Source: a virus. Taken from it: DNA of 44,238 nt. The notes below the pieces were generated by a model. The model saw only the letters and a program-made list of their open reading frames with translations, did not search any database and was not told the DNA's origin. Every line of letters begins with the position of its first letter. The stretch's first letter is position 1. Positions 7,790 through 14,578 of the stretch are shown here, piece after piece. The translations under genes and the position numbers were made by a program. The stretch covers positions 1-44,238 of the IMG/VR virus record IMGVR_UViG_3300020119_000044; one strand, given 5' to 3'.

Positions 7790-7807
7790 AAGTGCAATTT
7801 TGCACTT
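7790..7807. promoter_or_regulatory. 18-nt inverted repeat overlapping promoter B
   Basis: AAGTGCAA-TT-TTGCACTT is a perfect 8-bp inverted repeat with a 2-nt centre. It lies 14 bp after the helicase stop and its right arm runs into the -35-like box of promoter B. It has operator geometry. No T-run follows, so it is not a good terminator. I found no second copy elsewhere by eye. Confidence 0.45.
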
Positions 7808-7833
7808 GCGCGGTTTTGGGATGGGTGTATTCT
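7806..7833 (+). promoter_or_regulatory. putative early promoter B (TTGCGC-N16-TATTCT)
   Basis: TTGCGC at 7806-7811, a 16-nt spacer ending in GGTG, and TATTCT at 7828-7833 follow the same design as the elements at 1356 and 40167. An upstream TTTTGCAC in the inverted repeat copies the extra TTTGCRC half-box seen at 40160. It sits 66 bp before the gene at 7899 and would drive the small-gene operon up to the terminator at 9466. Confidence 0.55.
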
Positions 7834-7898
7834 TGTTCACATGGAAGGCAAGGTGCCAACCACAACAACCAAGGGCGAAACCGCCAACAGGAGCTAAC

Positions 7899-8093
7899 AT
7901 GATCACGAACTTCCCCCTCGAAACCAAGATCGCCTTCACGGTCAAGGAGAACCCCAAGATGGTCGGTTCCAAGGCCCGTCGTCGGTTCGGCCGCTACATG
8001 GGTAGCAAGACCGTGGAGCAGTTCCTCCAGAAGGGTGGTCGGCGCGACGACCTGATCTGGGACATCAACCACGGCTACGTCGTCGTCAAGTAG
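7899..8093 (+). CDS. small conserved phage protein
   Basis: A 64-aa protein. The ATG at 7899 follows CAGGAGCTAAC; the upstream in-frame codons lie in the promoter region and are not used. The sequence has an N-terminal beta strand (KIAFTVKENPK) and then GSKARRRFGRYMGSKTVEQF, GGRRDDLIWDINHGYVVV. The pattern of a basic helix, TV-x-F, and D-L-x-W-D-x-x-x-G-Y recurs in small phage and prophage proteins of unknown role. It is the first gene of the operon behind promoter B. Confidence 0.7.
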   Translation: MITNFPLETKIAFTVKENPKMVGSKARRRFGRYMGSKTVEQFLQKGGRRDDLIWDINHGYVVVK

Positions 8094-8101
8094 GGGCGGA
8101 C

Positions 8102-8278
8102 ATGACCAGGGAACAATTCAAGCACGAATACCGATGCGCGAGAATCGCGGCTCGTAACGATGAGCCCATGTTCTACAGCGTGGCCGTGCGCTGCCTCCGT
8201 GACCGCGAAGCACTGCCCAGGTGGGCCGACCCTTGCTATTCACCGGTCGTCGCTCTGCTGGTGCGGAGGATGCAATGA
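8102..8278 (+). CDS. hypothetical small protein
   Basis: 58 aa, ATG at 8102 preceded by GGGGCGGAC. The sequence starts MTREQFKHEYRCARIAAR and has two cysteines within mostly helical, basic segments. The stop overlaps the next start as ATGA, typical of tightly packed phage operons. No family recognised. A short gene with no visible catalytic motif. Confidence 0.55.
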   Translation: MTREQFKHEYRCARIAARNDEPMFYSVAVRCLRDREALPRWADPCYSPVVALLVRRMQ

Positions 8279-8448
8279 CCCCCACCAAGTTCCAGACCCT
8301 CCCCCGCGTGGTACCTACCAAGGACATGACCGTGGACGCCTGCGTCAGAGGCTTTCACATGCTGGAGTCTGAACCCTTCAAGATCACCGAAACAGTGTGG
8401 GCGATGTGGCAGGACAATCGCTACATCTTTGCTAGCACCAAGAACTGA
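8275..8448 (+). CDS. hypothetical small protein
   Basis: 57 aa. The ATG at 8275 overlaps the preceding TGA by 4 nt and has GGAGG a few bases upstream, so I prefer it to the longer in-frame opening at 8221. It contains PTKFQTLPRVVPTKDM and a C-terminal WAMWQDNRYIFAS segment. No family recognised. It is the third of five small genes between promoter B and the terminator at 9466. Confidence 0.6.
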   Translation: MTPTKFQTLPRVVPTKDMTVDACVRGFHMLESEPFKITETVWAMWQDNRYIFASTKN

Positions 8449-8520
8449 CGTTTACGGGACAGCCCACAGGGTTGTCCAGCAAGAGCCACGCGGACGATCC
8501 CGCAACTGCTTGGAGACAAC

Positions 8521-8778
8521 ATGGCCCGCGTTATTCCGGTCCACGCCCACCTGGAGGTTTCTTTCTGGATGGGTAATCCCCAGCCGGGGAGCCTTCACCT
8601 CACCGCTCTGGAGTCCTTCGATGGCCCCAAGGGATTCCACTTTTCTGAAGGAGATCTTGTCGTCAAGTTCCACGGGGCCGATGGCTTTGGCATCCACCGG
8701 ATGCACGACTGGCTCAAGGACAACCGGGCCATCAAGCTGCAGAGCGCCAATTTCCACGTCCCTGGCTTGCAGGAGTAG
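8521..8778 (+). CDS. hypothetical protein
   Basis: An 85-aa, mainly beta-strand protein with many histidines (HAHLEVSF, GFHFSEGD, KFHGADGFGIHRMHDW). The ATG follows TTGGAGACAAC, a good ribosome site. A 72-bp gap before it shows no terminator or promoter I can support. The acidic and histidine content might bind metal, but no known motif is present. It lies immediately upstream of the lysine/proline-rich gene, 3 bp away. Confidence 0.65.
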   Translation: MARVIPVHAHLEVSFWMGNPQPGSLHLTALESFDGPKGFHFSEGDLVVKFHGADGFGIHRMHDWLKDNRAIKLQSANFHVPGLQE

Positions 8779-8781
8779 GCC

Positions 8782-9444
8782 ATGGAGCCGGGAGTGTACT
8801 GCGATCACCATCGCCACTGCGTTGTGGCGTGGGGAGACGACCGACACACCTCGTTCGTGGAAAACAACGGCACAGAGGTGGACCTAGTTACCTGGGACAC
8901 CCCACGATTCCAAAAGCTGTACCAATACTCCCTAGCGGGGTATGATGTGAAGACGGTAGCTCAGAAGTTCCTGGGCACCCAAACCATGGTGGTCACGCAT
9001 CGTGCTGCCAAACAACTCACCAAACTCATTTCAGGAGCCACAATGGCCGCCAAGAAGCCCGAACCCAAGAAGTCCTCAGCCCCTGCCAAGGCTGCCCCCA
9101 AGCCCGCGCCCAAGGCAGCGCCTGCTCCCGCCAAAGGTCCCGTGAAGGTGGACGCCAAGGCTACCCCCAAGCCCACCCCGGTCCCTGCCAAGGCCACCCC
9201 CAAGAAGGATGCTGGCGAGGACACCCCCTTCAAGTCCCGCTACAAGGGGAAGACCATCAAGCCGGTCAAGGACTGCCAGATCACCGGTCGCGAGGGAAGC
9301 TGGACTGCCCGCATGATCGAGATCGCCACGGAGTCGGCCACCACCGACGAGGCCACGGCCACGCTCGCTAAGGACAAGGAGTTCAGCGACAAGCGCATGG
9401 ACTTCGGCTGGCTCGTCGCCAAGGGCGTGATCACCATTCAGTAG
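8782..9444 (+). CDS. Lys/Ala/Pro-rich histone-like protein, possibly two genes in one frame
   Basis: The 220-aa frame has three parts. Residues 1-87 form a globular segment with several His and Trp residues. Residues 88 to about 150 are a low-complexity KPAPKAAP-type tract resembling histone H1 tails. The C-terminal 70 residues are an ordered segment ending in DFGWLVAKGVITIQ. A second in-frame ATG at 9043 carries TTTCAGGAGCCACA, a strong ribosome site, so the tract and C-terminal part may also be made as a separate 133-aa protein. The basic tail suggests DNA binding or compaction. The terminator at 9466 follows directly. Confidence 0.65.
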   Translation: MEPGVYCDHHRHCVVAWGDDRHTSFVENNGTEVDLVTWDTPRFQKLYQYSLAGYDVKTVAQKFLGTQTMVVTHRAAKQLTKLISGATMAAKKPEPKKSSAPAKAAPKPAPKAAPAPAKGPVKVDAKATPKPTPVPAKATPKKDAGEDTPFKSRYKGKTIKPVKDCQITGREGSWTARMIEIATESATTDEATATLAKDKEFSDKRMDFGWLVAKGVITIQ

Positions 9445-9465
9445 GTCAAGCACCTGGTACCTCGC

Positions 9466-9495
9466 AAAGCCCCGCCTAACCAACGGGGCTTTGTT
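9466..9495 (+). terminator. rho-independent terminator before the hypermodification cassette
   Basis: AAAGCCCCG (9466-9474) pairs perfectly with CGGGGCTTT (9484-9492) across a 9-nt loop, followed by GTT. The 9-bp stem with its flanking A and T runs is the best terminator in the window. It separates the small-gene operon from the radical SAM gene, whose ribosome site starts only 6 nt after the TTGTT. I see no promoter between the two, so cassette expression may depend on read-through. Confidence 0.85.
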
Positions 9496-9512
9496 ACGCA
9501 AAGGAGACGTCT

Positions 9513-10475
9513 ATGTCCTACACTCAGCACCCCCCTTACGCGGTCCAGATTGAAATGGTCCAGGGCTGCAACCTGGGGTGCACGTTCTGTGGCATCAACG
9601 CGCTAGGATACCAGAAACTGAAGCGTGGCAAGGACATGATGACCATCGAGCTGGCGGAGAGCATCGCGAGCCAGATGGCTGCTGCGGGGTGGTGCCCCCG
9701 CGTTGAGTTCGCCATGCACGGGGAGCCTACTCTAAACCCCGATCGTGCAACCATTGTGGGGGTATTCCGAAAGCACCTGCCCAAGGCATACTTGATGATC
9801 ACCAGTAACGGGGGCGGTCTGCTGGTAGGGGACGTCACTCGAAACGTGGACCGCCTGTTCGACGCGGGTCTAAATACCCTAGCGCTGGACCACTACCAGA
9901 ACGTCACGCTCGTCCCCAGGATCCGTGAGCAGTACCGAGGCCAAGTACCTGTGGTAGACTACCCCGACGACACTACCGGCAACCCCCACCAGCGCCACAA
10001 CTGGAAGATGATCAGTATCATCGCAGACATCAGCGTGACCGCCAAGGGCACCCACAGTCATCTGAACAACCACGCGGGCAGCGGGATGCCGCTCAACGAC
10101 CACGGAGAGGGAAAGCGCTGCGCCAAACCTTTCCGAGAGATGAGCATCCGCTGGGATGGGAACGTGGCCCTGTGCTGCAACGATTGGCCAGGCGTCTACC
10201 GTTGTGGAAACGTGGTAGCCGACGGGCTGCTCAAGGTGTGGCAAGGACCCGCCTTTACGGCTGCCAGGCAGATGCTGCTCCAGGGTCGCCGGGAGTTCAG
10301 CCCGTGCCACGGCTGCGATGCCACAAGCTACCGCGTGGGGCTACTGCCCGACCCCCGTGGCAAGGAGGAACTACCAGAACCAGACGCTAATACCAAGCGA
10401 ATCATCCGCCGGGCACAGGCACAGGGCCCCTACACCACGCCCGTGAGAGAACCTCTTACTGAGGAGACAGCATGA
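9513..10475 (+). CDS. radical SAM enzyme with SPASM-like C-terminal cysteines
   Basis: 320 aa. CNLGCTFC places C19, C23 and C26 as the ligands of the SAM-cleaving [4Fe-4S] cluster, with the GEPTLNP SAM-binding motif at 70-76. Six cysteines in the C-terminal third (C203, C221, C222, C231, C265, C268) form a SPASM-like pattern for an auxiliary cluster. Such enzymes perform radical chemistry on peptides, small molecules or nucleic acid bases. It is the first gene of a four-gene run with ATGA-type coupling to the glycosyltransferase, so its likely substrate is the modified base or its side chain. A radical SAM step is known in phage thymidine hypermodification (phage M6 type); the exact reaction here is unknown. 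Confidence 0.85.
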   Translation: MSYTQHPPYAVQIEMVQGCNLGCTFCGINALGYQKLKRGKDMMTIELAESIASQMAAAGWCPRVEFAMHGEPTLNPDRATIVGVFRKHLPKAYLMITSNGGGLLVGDVTRNVDRLFDAGLNTLALDHYQNVTLVPRIREQYRGQVPVVDYPDDTTGNPHQRHNWKMISIIADISVTAKGTHSHLNNHAGSGMPLNDHGEGKRCAKPFREMSIRWDGNVALCCNDWPGVYRCGNVVADGLLKVWQGPAFTAARQMLLQGRREFSPCHGCDATSYRVGLLPDPRGKEELPEPDANTKRIIRRAQAQGPYTTPVREPLTEETA

Positions 10476-11245
10476 GAATTTACATTCCCACGCTAGGTCG
10501 CTGCAACAATCAGCGCACTTGGCAGGCGCTGCCAAAGAAGCTTCAGGACATCACCACCTTGGTCGCTCCCTATGAGGAGAAGAATAGATACACGGGGTAC
10601 CCCAACGTCTTGATCACCAGCCCTACCATCAAGGGCATCGGCCCCACACGCCAGTTCATCATCGAGCACCACGCAGCCCACAACGAAGACGGTCGTCTGC
10701 TGATGCTGGACGATGATCTGTCATTCGCCAAGCGTCGTGAAGACGAGCCCGACAAGTTCGTGGACGCTGAGCCTGCGGACATCGTGGACGCTGTACGAGC
10801 GGTGGACAAGGCGCTCAAGCGGCATGCACACGTAGGCATACTCAGCCGGGAGGGTGGTAACCGCTTCACGCATGGTGATGTGGAGAACGTACGACTGCTC
10901 CGCGCTCTGGGGTACGACGCTCATGTACTGCTCAAGCATGGAGTGAAGTTCAATCGCATCATCGTCATGGAGGACTTCGACGTTGCTCTTCAGCTCCTGC
11001 GCCTGGGCTATCCTAGCTTGGCCATCACCAAGTGGGTGCAGGATCAGACGGGGGGCAGCAACGCTCCCGGCGGATGCAGTACCTACCGCACCATGGAGAA
11101 GCAGATGGAGGGGGCCATTGGACTACATAGGCTCCATCCTGATTTCGTCCGACTGGTGGAGAAGACCACCAAAACCGCGTGGGGCGGCCAGACCCGCACA
11201 GATGTTGTCGTGTCATGGAAGAAGGCATACAATGCGAACCGATGA
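10472..11245 (+). CDS. GT-A fold glycosyltransferase, TET/DNA-modification-associated type
   Basis: 257 aa. The N terminus MRIYIPTLGR and a DDD motif in LMLDDDLSFAKR are typical of nucleotide-sugar-binding GT-A enzymes. C-terminal conserved patches include VMEDFDVALQLLRLGY and the TGGSNAPGG loop. The pattern matches the family described as TET-associated glycosyltransferases, which decorate oxidised or hydroxymethylated pyrimidines in phage DNA. No TET/JBP dioxygenase is present here; the hydroxymethyl group would instead come from the thymidylate-synthase-fold enzyme at 12084. It overlaps the radical SAM gene by ATGA and the next gene by 14 nt. The sugar donor cannot be read from sequence. 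Confidence 0.78.
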   Translation: MRIYIPTLGRCNNQRTWQALPKKLQDITTLVAPYEEKNRYTGYPNVLITSPTIKGIGPTRQFIIEHHAAHNEDGRLLMLDDDLSFAKRREDEPDKFVDAEPADIVDAVRAVDKALKRHAHVGILSREGGNRFTHGDVENVRLLRALGYDAHVLLKHGVKFNRIIVMEDFDVALQLLRLGYPSLAITKWVQDQTGGSNAPGGCSTYRTMEKQMEGAIGLHRLHPDFVRLVEKTTKTAWGGQTRTDVVVSWKKAYNANR

Positions 11246-12080
11246 CCTCTTCGCTTTCATCCGTGAGCGATACCTGATCTGGGATCGCAGAGAGCGGGGA
11301 ATGCCCAAACCCTGGACGCAGGATGAGATCCTCCAGTCCTACCGTTTCTGCAACGTGTACCGAGAGTTAGATACGGTGACGCAGTGGATCTCCGCGAATT
11401 GGAGAGACCGACACCCTTTTGAATCTGATCTGTGGTTCGCCATGGTGGTCGCACGTCTTCTCAATTGGCCAGACACCCTCTATGATATAGGGTTCCCTAT
11501 CAACAGTCGTGGACAGTGGCGAGCGGATCTATTCTGCGAAGTTATCCACGGGCGCCAGGAAGCGAGGCTCAAAACCTACAGCGGGGCCTACATCGTCAGC
11601 ACTAACGGATATCGGATGGACAAAGCCATCTACTTAGCCCAGCATGTACTCACCCCTCTGTGGGGAGCTCGTAAGGATCTACGCCCTAAGAAGGGAGACA
11701 CACTCGCCAGCTACCACGCTAAGCTTACCAAGTACGATGGCCTAGGCAGCTTCATGGCTGCCCAGGTAGTCGCAGATCTCAAGTACGTGGAGCCCTTACT
11801 TAGCGCTGAGGACTGGCTCACCTGGGCGGCCAGCGGGCCGGGCAGCCGGAGAGGTCTCAACCGTGTGTTTGGATTGTCAGTAGAAAACCCGTGGAAAGAA
11901 GTGGACTGGCTTTACAATCTGTGCAGGCTCCACAATGAGGTCGTCCATCTAATCTGTAGGGCGGGGATGCCACAGCTTCATGCTCAGGATCTTCAGAACT
12001 GTCTGTGTGAATTCGACAAGTACGAAAGAGTCCGGCTGGGTGAAGGTCGCCCACGTTCTCTCTACCCAGGAAAGGGGTGA
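11232..12080 (+). CDS. DNA base hypermodification protein (HMUDK-helical / aGPT-Pplase-like)
   Basis: A 282-aa all-helical protein. The frame is open further upstream, but the ATG at 11232, overlapping the glycosyltransferase by 14 nt, fits the family. Conserved patches are SYRFCNVYRELDTVTQWI, DLWFAMVVARLLNWPDTL and LGSFMAAQVVADLKY. These match the helical domain attached to phage 5-hmdU DNA kinases and the alpha-glutamyl/putrescinyl-thymine pyrophosphorylase group, which act on hydroxymethyluracil in DNA. No Walker A motif exists in this protein, so it is not itself the kinase. It is sandwiched between the glycosyltransferase and the thymidylate-synthase-fold enzyme. Confidence 0.8.
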   Translation: MRTDDLFAFIRERYLIWDRRERGMPKPWTQDEILQSYRFCNVYRELDTVTQWISANWRDRHPFESDLWFAMVVARLLNWPDTLYDIGFPINSRGQWRADLFCEVIHGRQEARLKTYSGAYIVSTNGYRMDKAIYLAQHVLTPLWGARKDLRPKKGDTLASYHAKLTKYDGLGSFMAAQVVADLKYVEPLLSAEDWLTWAASGPGSRRGLNRVFGLSVENPWKEVDWLYNLCRLHNEVVHLICRAGMPQLHAQDLQNCLCEFDKYERVRLGEGRPRSLYPGKG

Positions 12081-12083
12081 TCT

Positions 12084-13076
12084 ATGGAAGTCTTATTGTC
12101 AACGAATGTGAACAAGGCGCTGGCCGACGCGCTCTGGCTGGTGAAGTGCAACGGCCATAAAGAAACCAGCCGTAACGGCCCCGTGCTGGTGTGCCCCACC
12201 CCCGTGACCACAGTCTACAGCCACCCCACTCAGCGCGTTTTGTTCAGTCCCTTACGGAATGCCAATCCCTTCTTCCACCTAATGGAGGCTTTGTGGATGA
12301 TCGGTGGCCGCAACGATCTTGACTGGCCCTTGCGGTTCAACAAGAATTTTGCCGGATTTAGTGACGATGGAGTGACTCTACACGGGGCCTACGGCCATCG
12401 TTGGCGCACCCATTTCGGGATTGATCAGCTCATGGTCCTTGCGGAGGAACTCACCCGCAACCCGAACAGCCGCCGGGCTGTGCTAGGAATGTGGGACGTG
12501 ACGCAGGATCTGGGACGTGATGGCAAAGACGTGCCCTGCAACACTCATGTCTATTTCGACGCTCGCAATCACCGGCTCAATATGACCGTGTGCTGTAGGA
12601 GCAACGATATCCTCTGGGGAGCCTATGGGGCGAATGCTGTGCACTTCAGCATCCTACAGGAGTTCCTCGCCGCGTGGGTGGGCATCCCCGTGGGCGTGTA
12701 TCGCCAGATGAGCAACAACCTCCACCTCTACACTCACGTCCTGTCAGAATCTAAGATCCAAGACATGGTCCTGGATGCCAGCCAGAATGACCTTTACGAA
12801 CTGGGAGAAGTCAAGACCAGCCCACTTGTTCGCGTGGCCATTCACCATTGGCTACAGGATCTTGAGGCATTCCTCGACAACCCCCTCAACGTGGAATACG
12901 AGTACATCGATCCCTTCTTCAAAAATACCGCAGTCCCGATGTACATGGCTTGGCATCACCGCAAGACGCTAAAGAGCAGTGGAGCAGCGTGGGCAGCCAG
13001 TATCGAAGCAGAAGACTGGAGAGAAGCCTGCACAGCCTGGATCACCAGAAAGGAGGATTCCCGTGCCGCAAGCTAA
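12084..13076 (+). CDS. thymidylate synthase-fold dUMP hydroxymethylase (putative)
   Basis: 330 aa. The catalytic cysteine is C152 in VPCNTHVYF. The phosphate- and base-binding loop is R172-S173-N174-D175 in CRSNDILWGAYGANAVHFS, and HLY (214-216) is the sugar motif. Asn184 in the position expected for uracil recognition points to dUMP and not dCMP. The C terminus ends in a charged EDSRAAS, not the short hydrophobic tail that closes the ThyA active site, which favours transfer of hydroxymethyl over methyl. With the neighbouring base-modification genes this suggests synthesis of 5-hydroxymethyl-dUMP. A plain ThyA remains possible. Confidence 0.8.
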   Translation: MEVLLSTNVNKALADALWLVKCNGHKETSRNGPVLVCPTPVTTVYSHPTQRVLFSPLRNANPFFHLMEALWMIGGRNDLDWPLRFNKNFAGFSDDGVTLHGAYGHRWRTHFGIDQLMVLAEELTRNPNSRRAVLGMWDVTQDLGRDGKDVPCNTHVYFDARNHRLNMTVCCRSNDILWGAYGANAVHFSILQEFLAAWVGIPVGVYRQMSNNLHLYTHVLSESKIQDMVLDASQNDLYELGEVKTSPLVRVAIHHWLQDLEAFLDNPLNVEYEYIDPFFKNTAVPMYMAWHHRKTLKSSGAAWAASIEAEDWREACTAWITRKEDSRAAS

Positions 13077-13497
13077 CGAACGACAAGTAGGAGGTTCACA
13101 CTACCAGTCCGGATTCCAACATTGGGATTTTGTGGTCAGGTGCCTGGACAACAGGTACTTGGAGGGGCAGATCACCAAGTACGTTTCCCGGTGGAGGAGG
13201 AAGAACGGTTTCCAAGATCTAGAAAAGGCCAGCCATTTCTTGGAGAAGTTGACAGAGGAATTCAAGGAGGGGCGCATCCGTCCCTTGCGTCACGTTCCGG
13301 GTTTCGAACCCATGGCCGAGAAGTTCTGTACTTACAGTGAACTCAAGGGGTGCGAGCGCAGCATTGTCGTTTGCCTAGCCACTTGGTCAGGCATGGACCA
13401 GCTTACGACAGCTCGTGTGGCGATGGACGAACTGATGAACCAGAACGAGCCCACCTCAGGATTTCCACCTGTCTACTTGTCGGTCGAGGGGGCTTGA
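13063..13497 (+). CDS. DUF3310-domain protein
   Basis: 144 aa. A GTG at 13063 with AAGGAGG 5 nt upstream is the best start; it overlaps the preceding gene by 14 nt. Residues about 7-70 carry the DUF3310 signature: QVGGSHYQ, DFVVRCLDNRYLEGQITKYVSRWRRKNG, then a DLEKASHFLEKL helix. DUF3310 is common in phages and has been linked to nucleotide metabolism by context only. The remaining 75 residues have no recognised domain. It is the last gene of the plus-strand early block, and its 3' end overlaps the holin gene on the other strand by 25 bp. Confidence 0.85.
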   Translation: MPQANERQVGGSHYQSGFQHWDFVVRCLDNRYLEGQITKYVSRWRRKNGFQDLEKASHFLEKLTEEFKEGRIRPLRHVPGFEPMAEKFCTYSELKGCERSIVVCLATWSGMDQLTTARVAMDELMNQNEPTSGFPPVYLSVEGA

Positions 13498-14012
13498 GCG
13501 AGCAGCTCGGTCTTGCGGTCACTCCCGCTGCTGGAGCCGAAGTAGTAGGTCACCACGCTGATCCAAGCCGTGCCCAGGGACCCCAGCATCACGTTGAGGA
13601 TGTCCTTGTTTGCTGTGGGTACGTCGTGCCGGAGCATGTAGCTCAGCAACCCAAAGAAGCCCAGGGTCACCCCGTAGGCCAGTAGGCGGGGCGTCCAGTC
13701 CCTCACCTGCACCTCTCTCTCCCGTGCGCTGGCGCGGTCTCCGGCTGCCAGCGCCTCCAGGTCCTGCACGCTCTTGATGTTCAGCTCGGCCATTTGTAGC
13801 TGAAACTGCTGCTCCGCCTGCTTGAGGGCCAGGAGCTGCTCGGGCGTTACATTTTGCACGAGCTTGGCCAGGTCGTCGGGCGTGGCCTTGGTGGGGTCGC
13901 CCCCAAGGGCGTTAGCGAGCAGCTTGCCCGCGATGCCCCCCAGTGGACCGCCCAAGGCAGTGCCCAGCATGGGAGCTGCAGTCTTCACCAGGGATTTCCA
14001 ATCGAAACTCAT
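13473..14012 (-). CDS. 3-TM-type phage holin (GTA holin-like)
   Basis: 179 aa. The N terminus carries APMLGTALGGPLGGIAGKLL, a Gly-rich hydrophobic helix. A charged helical middle with VTPEQLLALKQAEQ follows. Two transmembrane spans come near the end: PRLLAYGVTLGFFGLLSYML and VMLGSLGTAWISVVTYYFGSS. This layout matches the three-TM holin family of gene transfer agents and siphoviruses. Holins open the inner membrane to release endolysin at a set time. It is the last gene of the late operon, overlapping the endolysin gene by ATGA. Confidence 0.8.
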   Translation of the reverse strand: MSFDWKSLVKTAAPMLGTALGGPLGGIAGKLLANALGGDPTKATPDDLAKLVQNVTPEQLLALKQAEQQFQLQMAELNIKSVQDLEALAAGDRASAREREVQVRDWTPRLLAYGVTLGFFGLLSYMLRHDVPTANKDILNVMLGSLGTAWISVVTYYFGSSSGSDRKTELLAQAPSTDK

Positions 14013-14578
14013 GCAGCCTCCTCAGGGGGCAGGGACTTGGCGCGGCCAAGTAGGTCAGTGCGGAATTTCTCGCGGTCGTGGGGGTCGTGATCAATCCATG
14101 CCATGTAGTGATGCGCCAGCACAGCGCACAGCCCGTCAAGTACGCGCTGTGGGTCGAGTGAATCAACCAACTTGGCGGTCGCGGGCCCCATGCGTCCGTC
14201 CACCAGGAGTTGCTGACCGCCGAAGCTGTTCACCACCTGTTGGAGATACATGATCGCCCGCTGGGGGCCCAGGTTGACACCCATGTCGAAGACCTTGGAC
14301 GCCACAAGCTGTGGGCTGATGAGGGGCAACTTGGGCTCGTTCCAGTATCGTCGCTCGTAGAACGGCTCGGCGTCCTCCTCGGTGAGGAGTTTCACGTCCT
14401 CTGCGTTCACCACCCCGTCGTGATTGAGGTCGTACAGGGTGCCCTCGCCAGACAGCGTCTTCAGGGTGACGCCGTACTTGGTGGGGCCCCCGGGATCTCC
14501 GGGCGTGTTGGTGTAGTTCTGGAAGTGATTCCACTCGTGTGGGGCCATGAACTGGAAGGCTGGTTTGAACTCGCTCAT
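14009..14578 (-). CDS. GH108 endolysin (muramidase) with an EF-hand-like loop
   Basis: 189 aa. The ATG at 14578 follows CAAGGAGAGCGCACG; the longer frame upstream is not coding. The catalytic region is HEWNHFQNYTNTPGDPGGPT with E15 as the acid and KYGVT after it, the glycoside hydrolase 108 pattern. A peptidoglycan-binding-type C-terminal domain starts at SPQLVASKVFDMGVNLG. Residues 50-61 (DLNHDGVVNAED) form a dockerin/EF-hand calcium loop inserted after the catalytic motif. There is no signal peptide, so export depends on the holin. It cuts murein glycan strands at lysis. Confidence 0.88.
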   Translation of the reverse strand: MSEFKPAFQFMAPHEWNHFQNYTNTPGDPGGPTKYGVTLKTLSGEGTLYDLNHDGVVNAEDVKLLTEEDAEPFYERRYWNEPKLPLISPQLVASKVFDMGVNLGPQRAIMYLQQVVNSFGGQQLLVDGRMGPATAKLVDSLDPQRVLDGLCAVLAHHYMAWIDHDPHDREKFRTDLLGRAKSLPPEEAA

